Source of the DNA: an uncultured Bacteroides sp.
GTDB taxonomy: Bacteria > Bacteroidota > Bacteroidia > Bacteroidales > Bacteroidaceae
NCBI GenBank assembly: GCA_900555635.1
Contig: USLU01000029.1
Span: 1 to 60,486, forward strand
Direction: 5' to 3'
DNA length: 60,486 nucleotides
The notes under the pieces: generated by a model
Seen by the model: the letters and a program-made list of their open reading frames with translations, nothing else
What the model was told of the DNA's origin: nothing
Database searches by the model: none
Shown here: one piece after another, positions 1 through 7,274 of the stretch
Position numbering within the stretch: position 1 is the first letter of the stretch
Layout of the letters: every line of letters starts with the position of its first letter
Program-made: the position numbers and the translations under genes

Positions 1-66
1 CGCCAGAAAAATAATCACCCCAGCCAATAAGCCAACACCGAGAATTAATTTTGTACGTATATTCAT
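1..66 (-). CDS. Sensor histidine kinase, N-terminal fragment (cut by window edge)
   Basis: A reading frame starts with ATG at 66 and runs off the left edge. The 22 visible residues (MNIRTKLILGVGLLAGVIIF then LA) are a short basic start followed by a hydrophobic segment, as at the first membrane helix of a sensor kinase. It lies 45 bp downstream of a KdpD-type protein that has no kinase domain. I infer that this gene supplies the missing kinase half of the potassium sensor. No kinase motif is inside the window, so the identification rests on context. Confidence 0.5.
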   Translation of the reverse strand, partial: MNIRTKLILGVGLLAGVIIFLA

Positions 67-93
67 ATCGTTAAAGTGATAATATGAGATTGA

Positions 94-101
94 CAAATAT
101 A
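94..101 (-). promoter_or_regulatory. Possible -7 box before the histidine kinase
   Basis: The minus strand reads TATATTTG, an exact match to the Bacteroides TAnnTTTG -7 element, between the kdpD stop and the kinase ATG at 66. The predicted start would leave a leader of about 20 nt. No clear -33 TTTG is visible and the region is AT-rich, so a chance match is possible. Confidence 0.35.
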
Positions 102-111
102 CTAATTATTA

Positions 112-1233
112 TTAAGCCAGAATGATTAAATCGATGCTGGCTTGAGCCAAGGCTTTCACAAACTTCCGATACCCCTTTATACGGCAAAGTACTCCCGGCA
201 ACTCAAATCCGGGACTACCCATACACACAGAGGTTATCTGCTTTTCTTTGCAAACCTTGACAATGCTTTCCAAAACGTCTTTAGACTGCACCTGAACAAC
301 TTCACCTCCCAATTCCGCTACCAGTTTAAAGTGGTTCAGCAAATGTCGCTGACTGGCTAAGTCTATCCGGTCCATGCTTTCATGGGGAGTTTGTACATAA
401 AGAGCTACAAAGGAGGTATTATACCTTGTAGCCAAACGAGCTGCTTTACGAATAATCCTTCTCGGTGTCTTTTCCCGACTACTGATACAAGCCAAGAAAC
501 GTTCGTGGCGGATACCGGCGCCCATAATAACTTCATTCTCCACTTTCTTTTCTACGCGGAGAGCTACTTCCTTCAGAGCCAATTCGCGGAGTTGGAGGAT
601 ATTCTCTGTTTTGAAGAAATTATTCAAAGCAATAGGAATCTTTTCCGGTTTATAAATCTTACCGGCTTTCAGACGGGTTATCAGTTCCTCGGCGGTAAGG
701 TCAATGTTTACCACTTCATCTGCTTCTTGCAAAACACTATCAGGGATGCGTTCTTTCACTTCTATCCCCGAAATGCTCTGTACTTCTTCGTTTACGCTTT
801 CAATGTGCTGGATATTGACGGCAGAGATTACATTGATTCCTTCTTCCAGCAAAGTCATCACATCTTGCCAGCGCTTTTCGTTCAGACTTCCTTCTACATT
901 GGTATGTGCAAGTTCATCTACAATAACTATTTCAGGATGGATACGAATGATTCCTTCCAAGTCCATCTCTTCCAGTTCTTTTCCTTTGTAGAATATCTTC
1001 CTACGAGGAATCACGGGAAGTCCCGGCATGAGAGCCTCTGTTCCAACACGACCATGAGTCTCTATATAACCTATCTGCACATCAACACCGTTATCCAGAA
1101 GGTCATGGGCCTCCTGGAGCATACGGAATGATTTTCCTACACCGGCAATCATGCCGATGTAGACTTTGAACTTACCCCGGCGTGATTTCTTTATCAGGTC
1201 CAGGAAATGTTGTACATTTTCTTCTCTATCCAT
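112..1233 (-). CDS. kdpD: KdpD-type potassium sensor domain protein without kinase
   Basis: This 373-residue protein matches the cytoplasmic N-terminal sensor half of KdpD. The KdpD domain has a Walker A motif at residues 27-35 (GMIAGVGKS) and a Walker B-like segment with VDELAHTN near 105-112. A universal-stress-protein-like domain fills about residues 245-373. Full KdpD in E. coli is near 900 residues and carries four membrane helices, GAF and histidine kinase domains; all are absent here. A separate kinase begins just downstream. It is the last complete gene of the kdp cluster, 10 bp after the barrel-protein gene. It probably senses K+, nucleotide or turgor signals and passes them to the separate kinase; the partner is inferred. 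Confidence 0.9.
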   Translation of the reverse strand: MDREENVQHFLDLIKKSRRGKFKVYIGMIAGVGKSFRMLQEAHDLLDNGVDVQIGYIETHGRVGTEALMPGLPVIPRRKIFYKGKELEEMDLEGIIRIHPEIVIVDELAHTNVEGSLNEKRWQDVMTLLEEGINVISAVNIQHIESVNEEVQSISGIEVKERIPDSVLQEADEVVNIDLTAEELITRLKAGKIYKPEKIPIALNNFFKTENILQLRELALKEVALRVEKKVENEVIMGAGIRHERFLACISSREKTPRRIIRKAARLATRYNTSFVALYVQTPHESMDRIDLASQRHLLNHFKLVAELGGEVVQVQSKDVLESIVKVCKEKQITSVCMGSPGFELPGVLCRIKGYRKFVKALAQASIDLIILA

Positions 1234-1243
1234 CTTTATGGGG

Positions 1244-1996
1244 TTATGGCCTCAATGTTATTCCGAACACAACATGTGCATCTTCCAAACATGGGTTCCA
1301 AATTGTTTGCGCAAATATCGGCAAAGAAAATGAATCTGTCACCTTAATGACTGTACTTCCTTTCAATGCAATATTGGTAACAGCAAAACCATTGTTTCCA
1401 TATTGGTTCGCTGCCTCGTAAGGAACCACACCACAAGTAAGATTCAAATCAACTTGCTTCACACTGAAAGGATAGTTGAACTCCACATAAGAAGAGTAAT
1501 TCTGCTTACCTTCGGCATTCTTATCCATACCGGCAAACATCGTGTACCAGGCCATGGATAAAGGGAATTTTTCTATCGGTAGCGTATAAGCCAATCCTGC
1601 TTCAAAATGGTGTGCCGTCTTATGACTATCGAATTGAAAATACTTTCTGGCACCCTGACCTGCCCACCAAAGGTCGGCTACGGAGATCGTCAAACCGGAT
1701 TCTCCAAAAGTATAAGCGGCAGTCAGGTCGATTTCTTTGGCTGCATTACCTTCAGAAGAAGAAGTACCATCGAAATCGGTAGAGCCCCATGCAGTCAGCG
1801 AGAAACCTTTCACGCTGAAACCTAATGTAGGCTGAATACTCATACCGGTCTGATACATACCACGCCATATATACGAGCTTACCAAATCACCTTGAATATT
1901 AAACTCTTGTGCTTTAACTGTATTTGTGCCTAAGATTGTTGCTATAGCTAATAAAAGTGCGACACGCAGTGTCTTTCTTAATTTAATTGTTTCCAT
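1244..1996 (-). CDS. Outer-membrane beta-barrel protein of the kdp cluster
   Basis: This is a 250-residue exported protein with a signal peptide at about residues 1-29 ending VKAQ. The mature part is rich in alternating aromatic and polar residues (SSYIWRGMYQTG, LTAWGSTDFDG, LSMAWYTMF) and ends in hydrophobic residues typical of a barrel C-terminus. The opening resembles the family of uncharacterised bacterial barrel proteins of the TIGR02001 type. It sits between kdpC and kdpD on the same strand, so it is likely co-expressed with K+ uptake. A role as an outer-membrane channel serving the Kdp pump is an inference from position only; no specificity can be read from the sequence. Confidence 0.7.
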   Translation of the reverse strand: METIKLRKTLRVALLLAIATILGTNTVKAQEFNIQGDLVSSYIWRGMYQTGMSIQPTLGFSVKGFSLTAWGSTDFDGTSSSEGNAAKEIDLTAAYTFGESGLTISVADLWWAGQGARKYFQFDSHKTAHHFEAGLAYTLPIEKFPLSMAWYTMFAGMDKNAEGKQNYSSYVEFNYPFSVKQVDLNLTCGVVPYEAANQYGNNGFAVTNIALKGSTVIKVTDSFSLPIFAQTIWNPCLEDAHVVFGITLRP

Positions 1997-2046
1997 TTTA
2001 ATCTTTTTACTTCTTGTTTAGTAGTATTTGTATTATTTCGCTGTGG

Positions 2047-2619
2047 TTATTTATTCAGTTTGTCTAATGCGATGTTCAGTTGCAGTACATTTACTTTGGC
2101 TGTTCCGAAAAGACCTAATAAGGGTTCTTCTACCAGATTATCTACAATAGTCTTTACTTGCGCTGCATCTATTCCGCGTGCTTGTGCAATGCGTTCTACT
2201 TGCACATAAGCACTGGCGGGAGTAATGTCGGGGTCGAGACCGGAAGCACTGGCAGTTACCATTTCAGCAGGTACCTCTTTACGTTGCAAGTAAGGATGAT
2301 GTACGAGGAAGGTGTCGATGCGGGCTTCTACTTCAGCAAGATATTCGGGATTCGTAGGTCCTTTGTTACTACCGGACGAGCTGCTTGCATCGTAACCGTC
2401 GCCTGCACAAGAGGGGCGTCCCCAAAAGTAGATGTCTTGCGTAAACATTTGTCCCACATTAGCAGCACCTACTACTTTTCCGTCAAGGGTTGCTACCGGA
2501 GCATTGCCTTCGTTAGGTCCTGCAAAACGGGCAAATACCCACAGTACAAGTACATAACATACCGATAATACGACACAGAAAACAAGCGTTATTTTAATTG
2601 ATTTCCAAAGAGTTTTCAT
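2047..2619 (-). CDS. kdpC: Potassium-transporting ATPase subunit KdpC
   Basis: This 190-residue protein has one N-terminal membrane helix (about residues 9-31) and a periplasmic domain. It carries the family hallmarks: QMFTQDIYFWGRPS near 57-70, YDASSSSGSNKGPTN near 78-92, and the C-terminal VNVLQLNIALDKL. KdpC stabilises the KdpFABC complex and assists K+ binding next to KdpA. The length is normal for the family. It follows kdpB after a 74-bp gap that contains two hairpins, unlike the 20-bp kdpA-kdpB gap. Confidence 0.95.
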   Translation of the reverse strand: MKTLWKSIKITLVFCVVLSVCYVLVLWVFARFAGPNEGNAPVATLDGKVVGAANVGQMFTQDIYFWGRPSCAGDGYDASSSSGSNKGPTNPEYLAEVEARIDTFLVHHPYLQRKEVPAEMVTASASGLDPDITPASAYVQVERIAQARGIDAAQVKTIVDNLVEEPLLGLFGTAKVNVLQLNIALDKLNK

Positions 2620-2653
2620 TGTTTCTAATATTTAATTGTGACTTTAAACAAGC

Positions 2654-2693
2654 TCCCCCTTTGAAGGGGAACCTGGCTGCGGCACCTTGCCGC
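2654..2693 (-). repeat. Two hairpins in the kdpB-kdpC gap
   Basis: Two back-to-back inverted repeats lie between the kdpB stop and kdpC: TCCCC/GGGGA at 2654-2670 and GCGGCA/TGCCGC at 2679-2693. The second ends directly at the kdpB stop codon. Neither is followed by a T-run on the minus strand, so they are more likely mRNA-processing or stability elements than terminators. Confidence 0.5.
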
Positions 2694-4742
2694 TTAGAAG
2701 AATAGACTGACTATTATATCAATGATTTTGATACCGATAAATGGAACGATGACACCACCTAAACCATAAATCAACAGGTTGCGGCGAAGCAAAGCGCTTG
2801 CACCAATCGGTTTGTACTGTACACCACGCAAAGCCAATGGAATCAGAATCGGAATGATGATAGCATTAAAGATCACTGCTGAAAGAATAGCTGTCTCGGG
2901 GCTATGCAAGTTCATAATGTTCAATGCGCCTAATTCGGGAATAGCTACCATGAACAGTGCCGGAACGATAGCGAAGTATTTAGCCACGTCATTGGCAATA
3001 GAGAAAGTGGTGAGCGTACCACGAGTCATCAACAACTGCTTGCCGATTTCTACAATTTCAATCAGCTTGGTGGGATCGTTATCCAAGTCAACCATGTTAC
3101 CGGCTTCTTTGGCAGCCTGCGTACCACTGTTCATAGCTACACCGACATTGGCTTGTGCCAAGGCGGGAGCATCGTTGGTACCGTCGCCCATCATGGCTAC
3201 CAGTTTGCCGTGTTCTTGCTCGTTCTTGATGTATTCCATCTTATCTTCGGGCTTGGCCTCAGCAATGAAATCGTCTACACCGGCTTTCTCGGCAATGTAT
3301 TTAGCGGTCAAGGGGTTGTCACCGGTCACCATTACGGTCTTCACACCCATCTTGCGCAGACGTTCGAAACGTTCTTGTATACCCGGTTTGATGATATCCT
3401 GCAACTCAATAACGCCGGTCACCTTCCGATTGACACACACTACCAAAGGTGTACCACCGTTACTGGATATTGCAGTCACAATTTCTTCTATCTGTTTAGG
3501 GAATTCATTTCCGGCAGCTTGTGCTATCTTGCGGATGGCATCGAATGCACCTTTACGAATTTGTGTACCATCTGCCAGGTCAACACCCGAGCACTTGGTT
3601 TCGGCGGTAAACTTTATCATTCGAGCACCGGTCGTATTCAAGTTACGCATACGGAATCCGGCTTCACGTCCCAGTTCGATGACTGATTTACCTTCGGGGG
3701 TTTCATCGGCTAGAGAAGAAAGCAAGCAAGTTTCAATAAAGATATGTTCGTCTACTCCGTTGGCAACGTGGAAACGGGTTGCTTTACGGTTACCCAGGGT
3801 GATTGTACCGGTCTTGTCAAGAAGCAGGGTATCGATATCACCGGCTGTTTCTACTGCTTTACCCGACTTGGTAATTACGTTGGCACGTAGTGCACGGTCC
3901 ATACCTGCGATACCGATGGCAGAAAGTAAACCGCCAATCGTAGTAGGAATCAAGCAAACAAACAGAGAGAGAATAGCAGCTATGGAGATGGTAGTTCCCG
4001 GATGTTCCAACGAAGTATAATCGGCCATCGGTATCAACGTGATACATACGATAACGAATACCAGTGTGAAACCTGCCAAAAGAATAGTCAAGGCTATTTC
4101 ATTAGGGGTCTTTTTGCGTAAAGCACCTTCTACCAAAGCAATCATCTTATCGAGAAAACTTTCGCCTTGTTGTTGCGTAACCAGTACTTTAATCTTATCG
4201 GATAGTACCTTTGTACCACCTGTTACAGAGCTTTTATCACCACCTGCCTCACGGATAACCGGAGCGGATTCACCTGTAATGGCACTTTCGTCGATAGAAG
4301 CAAGACCTTCTACAATCTCACCGTCGGCAGGAATCGTATCGCCTGCTTCGCAAACGAACACATCACCCTTCTTCAGTTGTGAACTGCTGACATTCTTAAT
4401 AGTATCACCTACCACTACCTTAGCAGGAGTTTCTTCGCGGGTTTTGCGCAAGCTATCGGCTTGTGCCTTACCACGTGCTTCCGCTATCGCTTCGGCAAAG
4501 TTGGCAAATAACAGTGTGATGAACAGCAGGATGAATATTGCAAGATTGTATCCGAAGCTTCCATACTCCGAAGTGAACAATGACATAGCAGTTACCACCA
4601 GCATAATGGCTGTAACGATCTCCACCGTAAACATAATAGGGTTCTTAATCATCATTCGCGGATTCAGCTTCACGAATGATTGAAGGAAACTTTCTTCGAC
4701 TTGCTTCTTCTGGAAAAGAGAAGCTGTATTATTATCTTTCAT
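2694..4742 (-). CDS. kdpB: Potassium-transporting P-type ATPase subunit KdpB
   Basis: This 682-residue catalytic subunit of the KdpFABC pump hydrolyses ATP to drive high-affinity K+ import across the inner membrane. The phosphorylated aspartate is D309 in DKTGT. The actuator loop TGES is at 156-159, and its serine is the counterpart of the E. coli residue phosphorylated to shut the pump off at high K+. GDGTNDAP marks the P-domain. Membrane helices lie near residues 36-56, 64-84, 216-240 and 252-280, with more at the C-terminus. Length is normal. The frame is intact and lies 20 bp downstream of kdpA. Confidence 0.97.
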   Translation of the reverse strand: MKDNNTASLFQKKQVEESFLQSFVKLNPRMMIKNPIMFTVEIVTAIMLVVTAMSLFTSEYGSFGYNLAIFILLFITLLFANFAEAIAEARGKAQADSLRKTREETPAKVVVGDTIKNVSSSQLKKGDVFVCEAGDTIPADGEIVEGLASIDESAITGESAPVIREAGGDKSSVTGGTKVLSDKIKVLVTQQQGESFLDKMIALVEGALRKKTPNEIALTILLAGFTLVFVIVCITLIPMADYTSLEHPGTTISIAAILSLFVCLIPTTIGGLLSAIGIAGMDRALRANVITKSGKAVETAGDIDTLLLDKTGTITLGNRKATRFHVANGVDEHIFIETCLLSSLADETPEGKSVIELGREAGFRMRNLNTTGARMIKFTAETKCSGVDLADGTQIRKGAFDAIRKIAQAAGNEFPKQIEEIVTAISSNGGTPLVVCVNRKVTGVIELQDIIKPGIQERFERLRKMGVKTVMVTGDNPLTAKYIAEKAGVDDFIAEAKPEDKMEYIKNEQEHGKLVAMMGDGTNDAPALAQANVGVAMNSGTQAAKEAGNMVDLDNDPTKLIEIVEIGKQLLMTRGTLTTFSIANDVAKYFAIVPALFMVAIPELGALNIMNLHSPETAILSAVIFNAIIIPILIPLALRGVQYKPIGASALLRRNLLIYGLGGVIVPFIGIKIIDIIVSLFF

Positions 4743-4762
4743 ATCTTTATATTCTATATATC

Positions 4763-6469
4763 TTAAAGACTAAATTGTTCTGCAAGCGTGCTTAATGCGT
4801 GTACGGGGAAGAATGACAATGCTGCAATAATTACGATCACTACAAATGTCATGATGCTGAAGGTTACTGTGTCGGTCTTCAATGTTCCGGCAGTCTCCGG
4901 TGCATGCTTCTTGGCTCCCAGCAATCCGGCTATGGCAACCTGCCCTACAATCGGCAAGAAACGGCTCACAAGTAACACCACCCCACAAGTCCAGTTCCAA
5001 AAAGGAGTATTATCTCCTAAGCCTTCAAACCCCGAACCATTATTGGCGGCACTGGAAGTATACTCATACAACTGTTCGCTCAAGCCATGGAAGCCCAGGT
5101 TGTTCAGCCAACCGCCTTCCTGTGCTACAAATTCGGGATGATACACATAGAGATAACTGGACAAAGCCGTAAATACAAGGATTACAAATGGATGGAGCAG
5201 AGCTACAATGGTAGCGATTTTCATTTCACGGGCTCCTACCTTCTTACCCAGGAATTCCGGGGTACGTCCTACCATCAATCCACTGATAAATACAGCCATG
5301 ATAAGGAAGGTATAATAGTTCATCCAGCCTACACCTACACCACCAAACCAAGTATTAGTCTGCATGTTCAGCATAGCATTCATGCCGGAAAGTGGCATCA
5401 GTGAATCGTGCATACAGTTTACCGAACCGTTGGAAGTAACCGTAGTCGTTGTAGTCCAAAGGGCACTGGCACCTGCACCAAGACGTATTTCCTTTCCTTC
5501 CATCGCACCGCCATCCTGAGCTATTCCCATCTCCGAGATACGTGGATTACCGCCCATCTCTTGATAGACATTGATTGCCGTCGTTGTGACATAAGCCGCA
5601 AGCATCACACCAAAGATACAGTAGCTCAACTTCTTGCGTTGGGTATAGAAACCAAGTGCGAATATCATTGCCATCGGAATAATCAAGATGGACATACATT
5701 CTACCATATTAGTAAGATAGGTAGGATTTTCCAACGGGTGTGAAGAGTTTACGCCGAAGTAACCACCACCATTCGTACCCAATTGCTTGATAGGGATGAT
5801 TGCTGCTGCAGGACCTTGTGACACGAATTGTTCTTGTCCTTCAAGCGTAGTAAGCTGCATTTTACCATCAAATCCCATCGGAGTACCCTGTAGGATAAGG
5901 ATGAAACCTACTAATAATGAAAGCGGTAACAAGATACGTGTTACGCTGCGTACCAGGAAATACCAGAAGTTACCAATGGTCTTCATTGTGCCCCATAGCA
6001 TGGATTTCATGATACCAGCCATAGCAGCCATACCTGTAGCGGCAGTGATAAACTGGAATAACATGATGACGAACAACTGGGTGAAGTAACTTAAGCCGGA
6101 TTCACCACTATAATGCTGCAAGTTACAATTAACAAGGAAGCTGATGCAAGTATTGAATGCCTGGTCTAGCGTCTGTGCCGCATTTCCGTCGGGGTTGAGT
6201 GGCAGATGGCCTTGAAGTAGCAGAAGCCCCATGCCCCAAAAGAACCAGAAAGCGTTCAATAAGAGTAAGGCTTTGAGGAACTGTTTCCAGTTCATCTCTT
6301 CTTTGGGGTCGATGCCACATACCTTATATATAAGTTTCTCTACAGGAGCCATAAAGTCCGACCAAGTCTTCTCTCCTCTGTATACTTTTGCGATATAACG
6401 TCCAAGTGGATATGCCAGTATAACCAAAAGTACAATCTGAACGACCACTCCTAAAATTTCTGTATTCAT
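4763..6469 (-). CDS. kdpA: Potassium-transporting ATPase subunit KdpA
   Basis: This 568-residue channel-like subunit is related to the SKT superfamily of K+ transporters. Four pore-loop signatures are visible: YSGESGLSYFTQ, GTNGGGYFGVNSSHPLENPT, GGVGVGW and NNGSGFEGL. Each contributes to the K+ selectivity filter. About ten membrane helices are apparent. An extra stretch between the second and third pore loops (around EMGGNPRISEMGIAQ) is periplasmic in the family. The gene follows kdpF by 23 bp and is followed by kdpB, the standard kdpFABC order. Confidence 0.97.
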   Translation of the reverse strand: MNTEILGVVVQIVLLVILAYPLGRYIAKVYRGEKTWSDFMAPVEKLIYKVCGIDPKEEMNWKQFLKALLLLNAFWFFWGMGLLLLQGHLPLNPDGNAAQTLDQAFNTCISFLVNCNLQHYSGESGLSYFTQLFVIMLFQFITAATGMAAMAGIMKSMLWGTMKTIGNFWYFLVRSVTRILLPLSLLVGFILILQGTPMGFDGKMQLTTLEGQEQFVSQGPAAAIIPIKQLGTNGGGYFGVNSSHPLENPTYLTNMVECMSILIIPMAMIFALGFYTQRKKLSYCIFGVMLAAYVTTTAINVYQEMGGNPRISEMGIAQDGGAMEGKEIRLGAGASALWTTTTTVTSNGSVNCMHDSLMPLSGMNAMLNMQTNTWFGGVGVGWMNYYTFLIMAVFISGLMVGRTPEFLGKKVGAREMKIATIVALLHPFVILVFTALSSYLYVYHPEFVAQEGGWLNNLGFHGLSEQLYEYTSSAANNGSGFEGLGDNTPFWNWTCGVVLLVSRFLPIVGQVAIAGLLGAKKHAPETAGTLKTDTVTFSIMTFVVIVIIAALSFFPVHALSTLAEQFSL

Positions 6470-6492
6470 TGCTTTTCTTTAAACGTTAGTAG

Positions 6493-6573
6493 TTAGAACT
6501 TTTCGGGTTTGATGAGTACATACGTCAAATATCCGAAGATTGCGATTCCTATTATAAATAGTGCTGTGTACAT
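6493..6573 (-). CDS. kdpF: KdpF-like regulatory membrane peptide (26 residues)
   Basis: A short frame encodes MYTALFIIGIAIFGYLTYVL followed by IKPEKF. It has one hydrophobic helix and the short basic tail with LIKPE(K/R)F that is typical of KdpF. It lies directly upstream of kdpA, as in other kdpFABC operons. An AAAGGAG ribosome-binding site sits 10-15 nt upstream of its ATG, unusually strong for this genome. KdpF stabilises the complex in the inner membrane. It is short enough for automatic annotation to miss. Confidence 0.85.
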   Translation of the reverse strand: MYTALFIIGIAIFGYLTYVLIKPEKF

Positions 6574-6592
6574 TTTCTTTTTCTCCTTTACT

Positions 6593-6688
6593 TTAAATGT
6601 TTTCAAACCAATCTACACACTTCCAAAACAGCCAGAAGGCAGCCATTGTGCCGCCAAAGCAAATAATGAATGATAATGTTAATCCCAT
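6593..6688 (-). CDS. Small membrane protein of 31 residues, first gene of the kdp transcript
   Basis: A 32-codon frame starts with ATG at 6688 (MGLTLSFIICFGGTMAAFWL) and ends in FWKCVDWFENI. It would form a single transmembrane helix with an amphipathic aromatic C-terminus. AAAAAGG lies just upstream as a possible ribosome-binding site. It is the first frame after the sigma-54-type promoter and ends 19 bp before kdpF. I do not recognise a named family. Its position suggests a further small subunit or regulator of the Kdp complex, but this is inference from location and topology. Confidence 0.55.
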   Translation of the reverse strand: MGLTLSFIICFGGTMAAFWLFWKCVDWFENI

Positions 6689-6735
6689 GTTTTTACCTTT
6701 TTAAATTATTATTTTATGCCTTTCTGCTGTGTATA

Positions 6736-6751
6736 TGCCAAATGCGTGCCA
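6736..6751 (-). promoter_or_regulatory. Sigma-54 -24/-12 promoter of the kdp operon
   Basis: The minus strand reads TGGCACGCATTTGGCA. Against the sigma-54 consensus TGGCACGNNNNTTGCW it differs only at one -12 T (G here), with the invariant GG and GC dinucleotides at the correct spacing. Transcription would start near 6725, about 37 nt before the mini-ORF ATG. The neighbouring upstream gene encodes a sigma-54-dependent activator, which makes the match much more credible. Confidence 0.8.
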
Positions 6752-6844
6752 AAGAGAAGAGACTATAATTACAAGTCTCATTTCCAAATATATAAAACAA
6801 ATTTAACCTATAGAAAGATTTGGGAATACCCTACCAAAATGAAA

Positions 6845-6876
6845 AGGTTCGACCTATTTTGAAAAAGATTGAACCT
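6845..6876. promoter_or_regulatory. Candidate upstream activator site for the kdp sigma-54 promoter
   Basis: An inverted repeat AGGTTC (6845-6850) and GAACCT (6871-6876) lies 120-150 bp upstream of the predicted start, the usual range for NtrC-family enhancer sites. The left part also forms the small palindrome AGGT-TCG-ACCT (6845-6855). The assignment to the adjacent response regulator is inferred. Confidence 0.45.
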
Positions 6877-6996
6877 ACTAATGAGATTAAGTTATTATAG
6901 AATTCTGTGTAATCAGTGGTGAAATAATTCATTATTGAAAGCGTTACGAGCTAAAAGGGGATTTGCCGCATTCTTTTATCTTTACATAAAAACAGA

Positions 6997-7097
6997 GGTA
7001 ACCTCAGTCGTTACCTTTGGTAGCCTTTGTCGTTATGTCAGGGTACCTCAGTCGTTATGTGAGGCTATCTCTGTCGTTATGTGAGAGTACCTCAATG
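6997..7097. repeat. Array of four 22-bp hairpin repeats with GTCGTTA core
   Basis: The heptamer GTCGTTA recurs at 7007, 7029, 7051 and 7073, exactly 22 bp apart. It is flanked each time by a different self-complementary stem: GGTAAC/GTTACC, CCT/AGG, CCTCA/TGAGG and TCTC/GAGA. GTACCTCA at 7043 recurs at 7087 as a partial fifth unit. The stems change but pairing is kept, which suggests selection for structure. Function unknown. Confidence 0.75.
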
Positions 7098-7274
7098 AAA
7101 CAATATGATATACAACACGTTACAAATAAGTATTCTCAGTTTCAACAAATAATATTTCATAATAAATCAAGACTGTTACCATATTCTGTTCAGCTCATTT
7201 CTGTAGGAAAATGAGCCAAGCGAATAACGCGAAAGTAATAGAAGGAGAAATAAAACTAAGATTGTCTTTCTGTA

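Larger units (their letters stand above)
6689..7274. other. Control region between the sigma-54 regulator and the kdp genes
   Basis: This 586-bp stretch has no convincing protein gene. From low to high coordinates it holds the sigma-54 promoter, an AT-rich segment, the AGGTTC/GAACCT inverted repeat, a second AT-rich segment and the 22-bp hairpin array. About 180 bp then precede the regulator stop, with no clear terminator. Short plus-strand frames here have no ribosome-binding site or recognisable domain. Confidence 0.6.

Noticed and set aside
2779..4020. 413-codon open frame on the plus strand opposite kdpB
   Set aside because: It lies entirely antisense to an intact kdpB. Its translation has no recognisable domain and is explained by the codon bias of kdpB.
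6997..7097. CRISPR array
   Set aside because: Units are only 22 bp with no unique spacers, and no cas gene is present.
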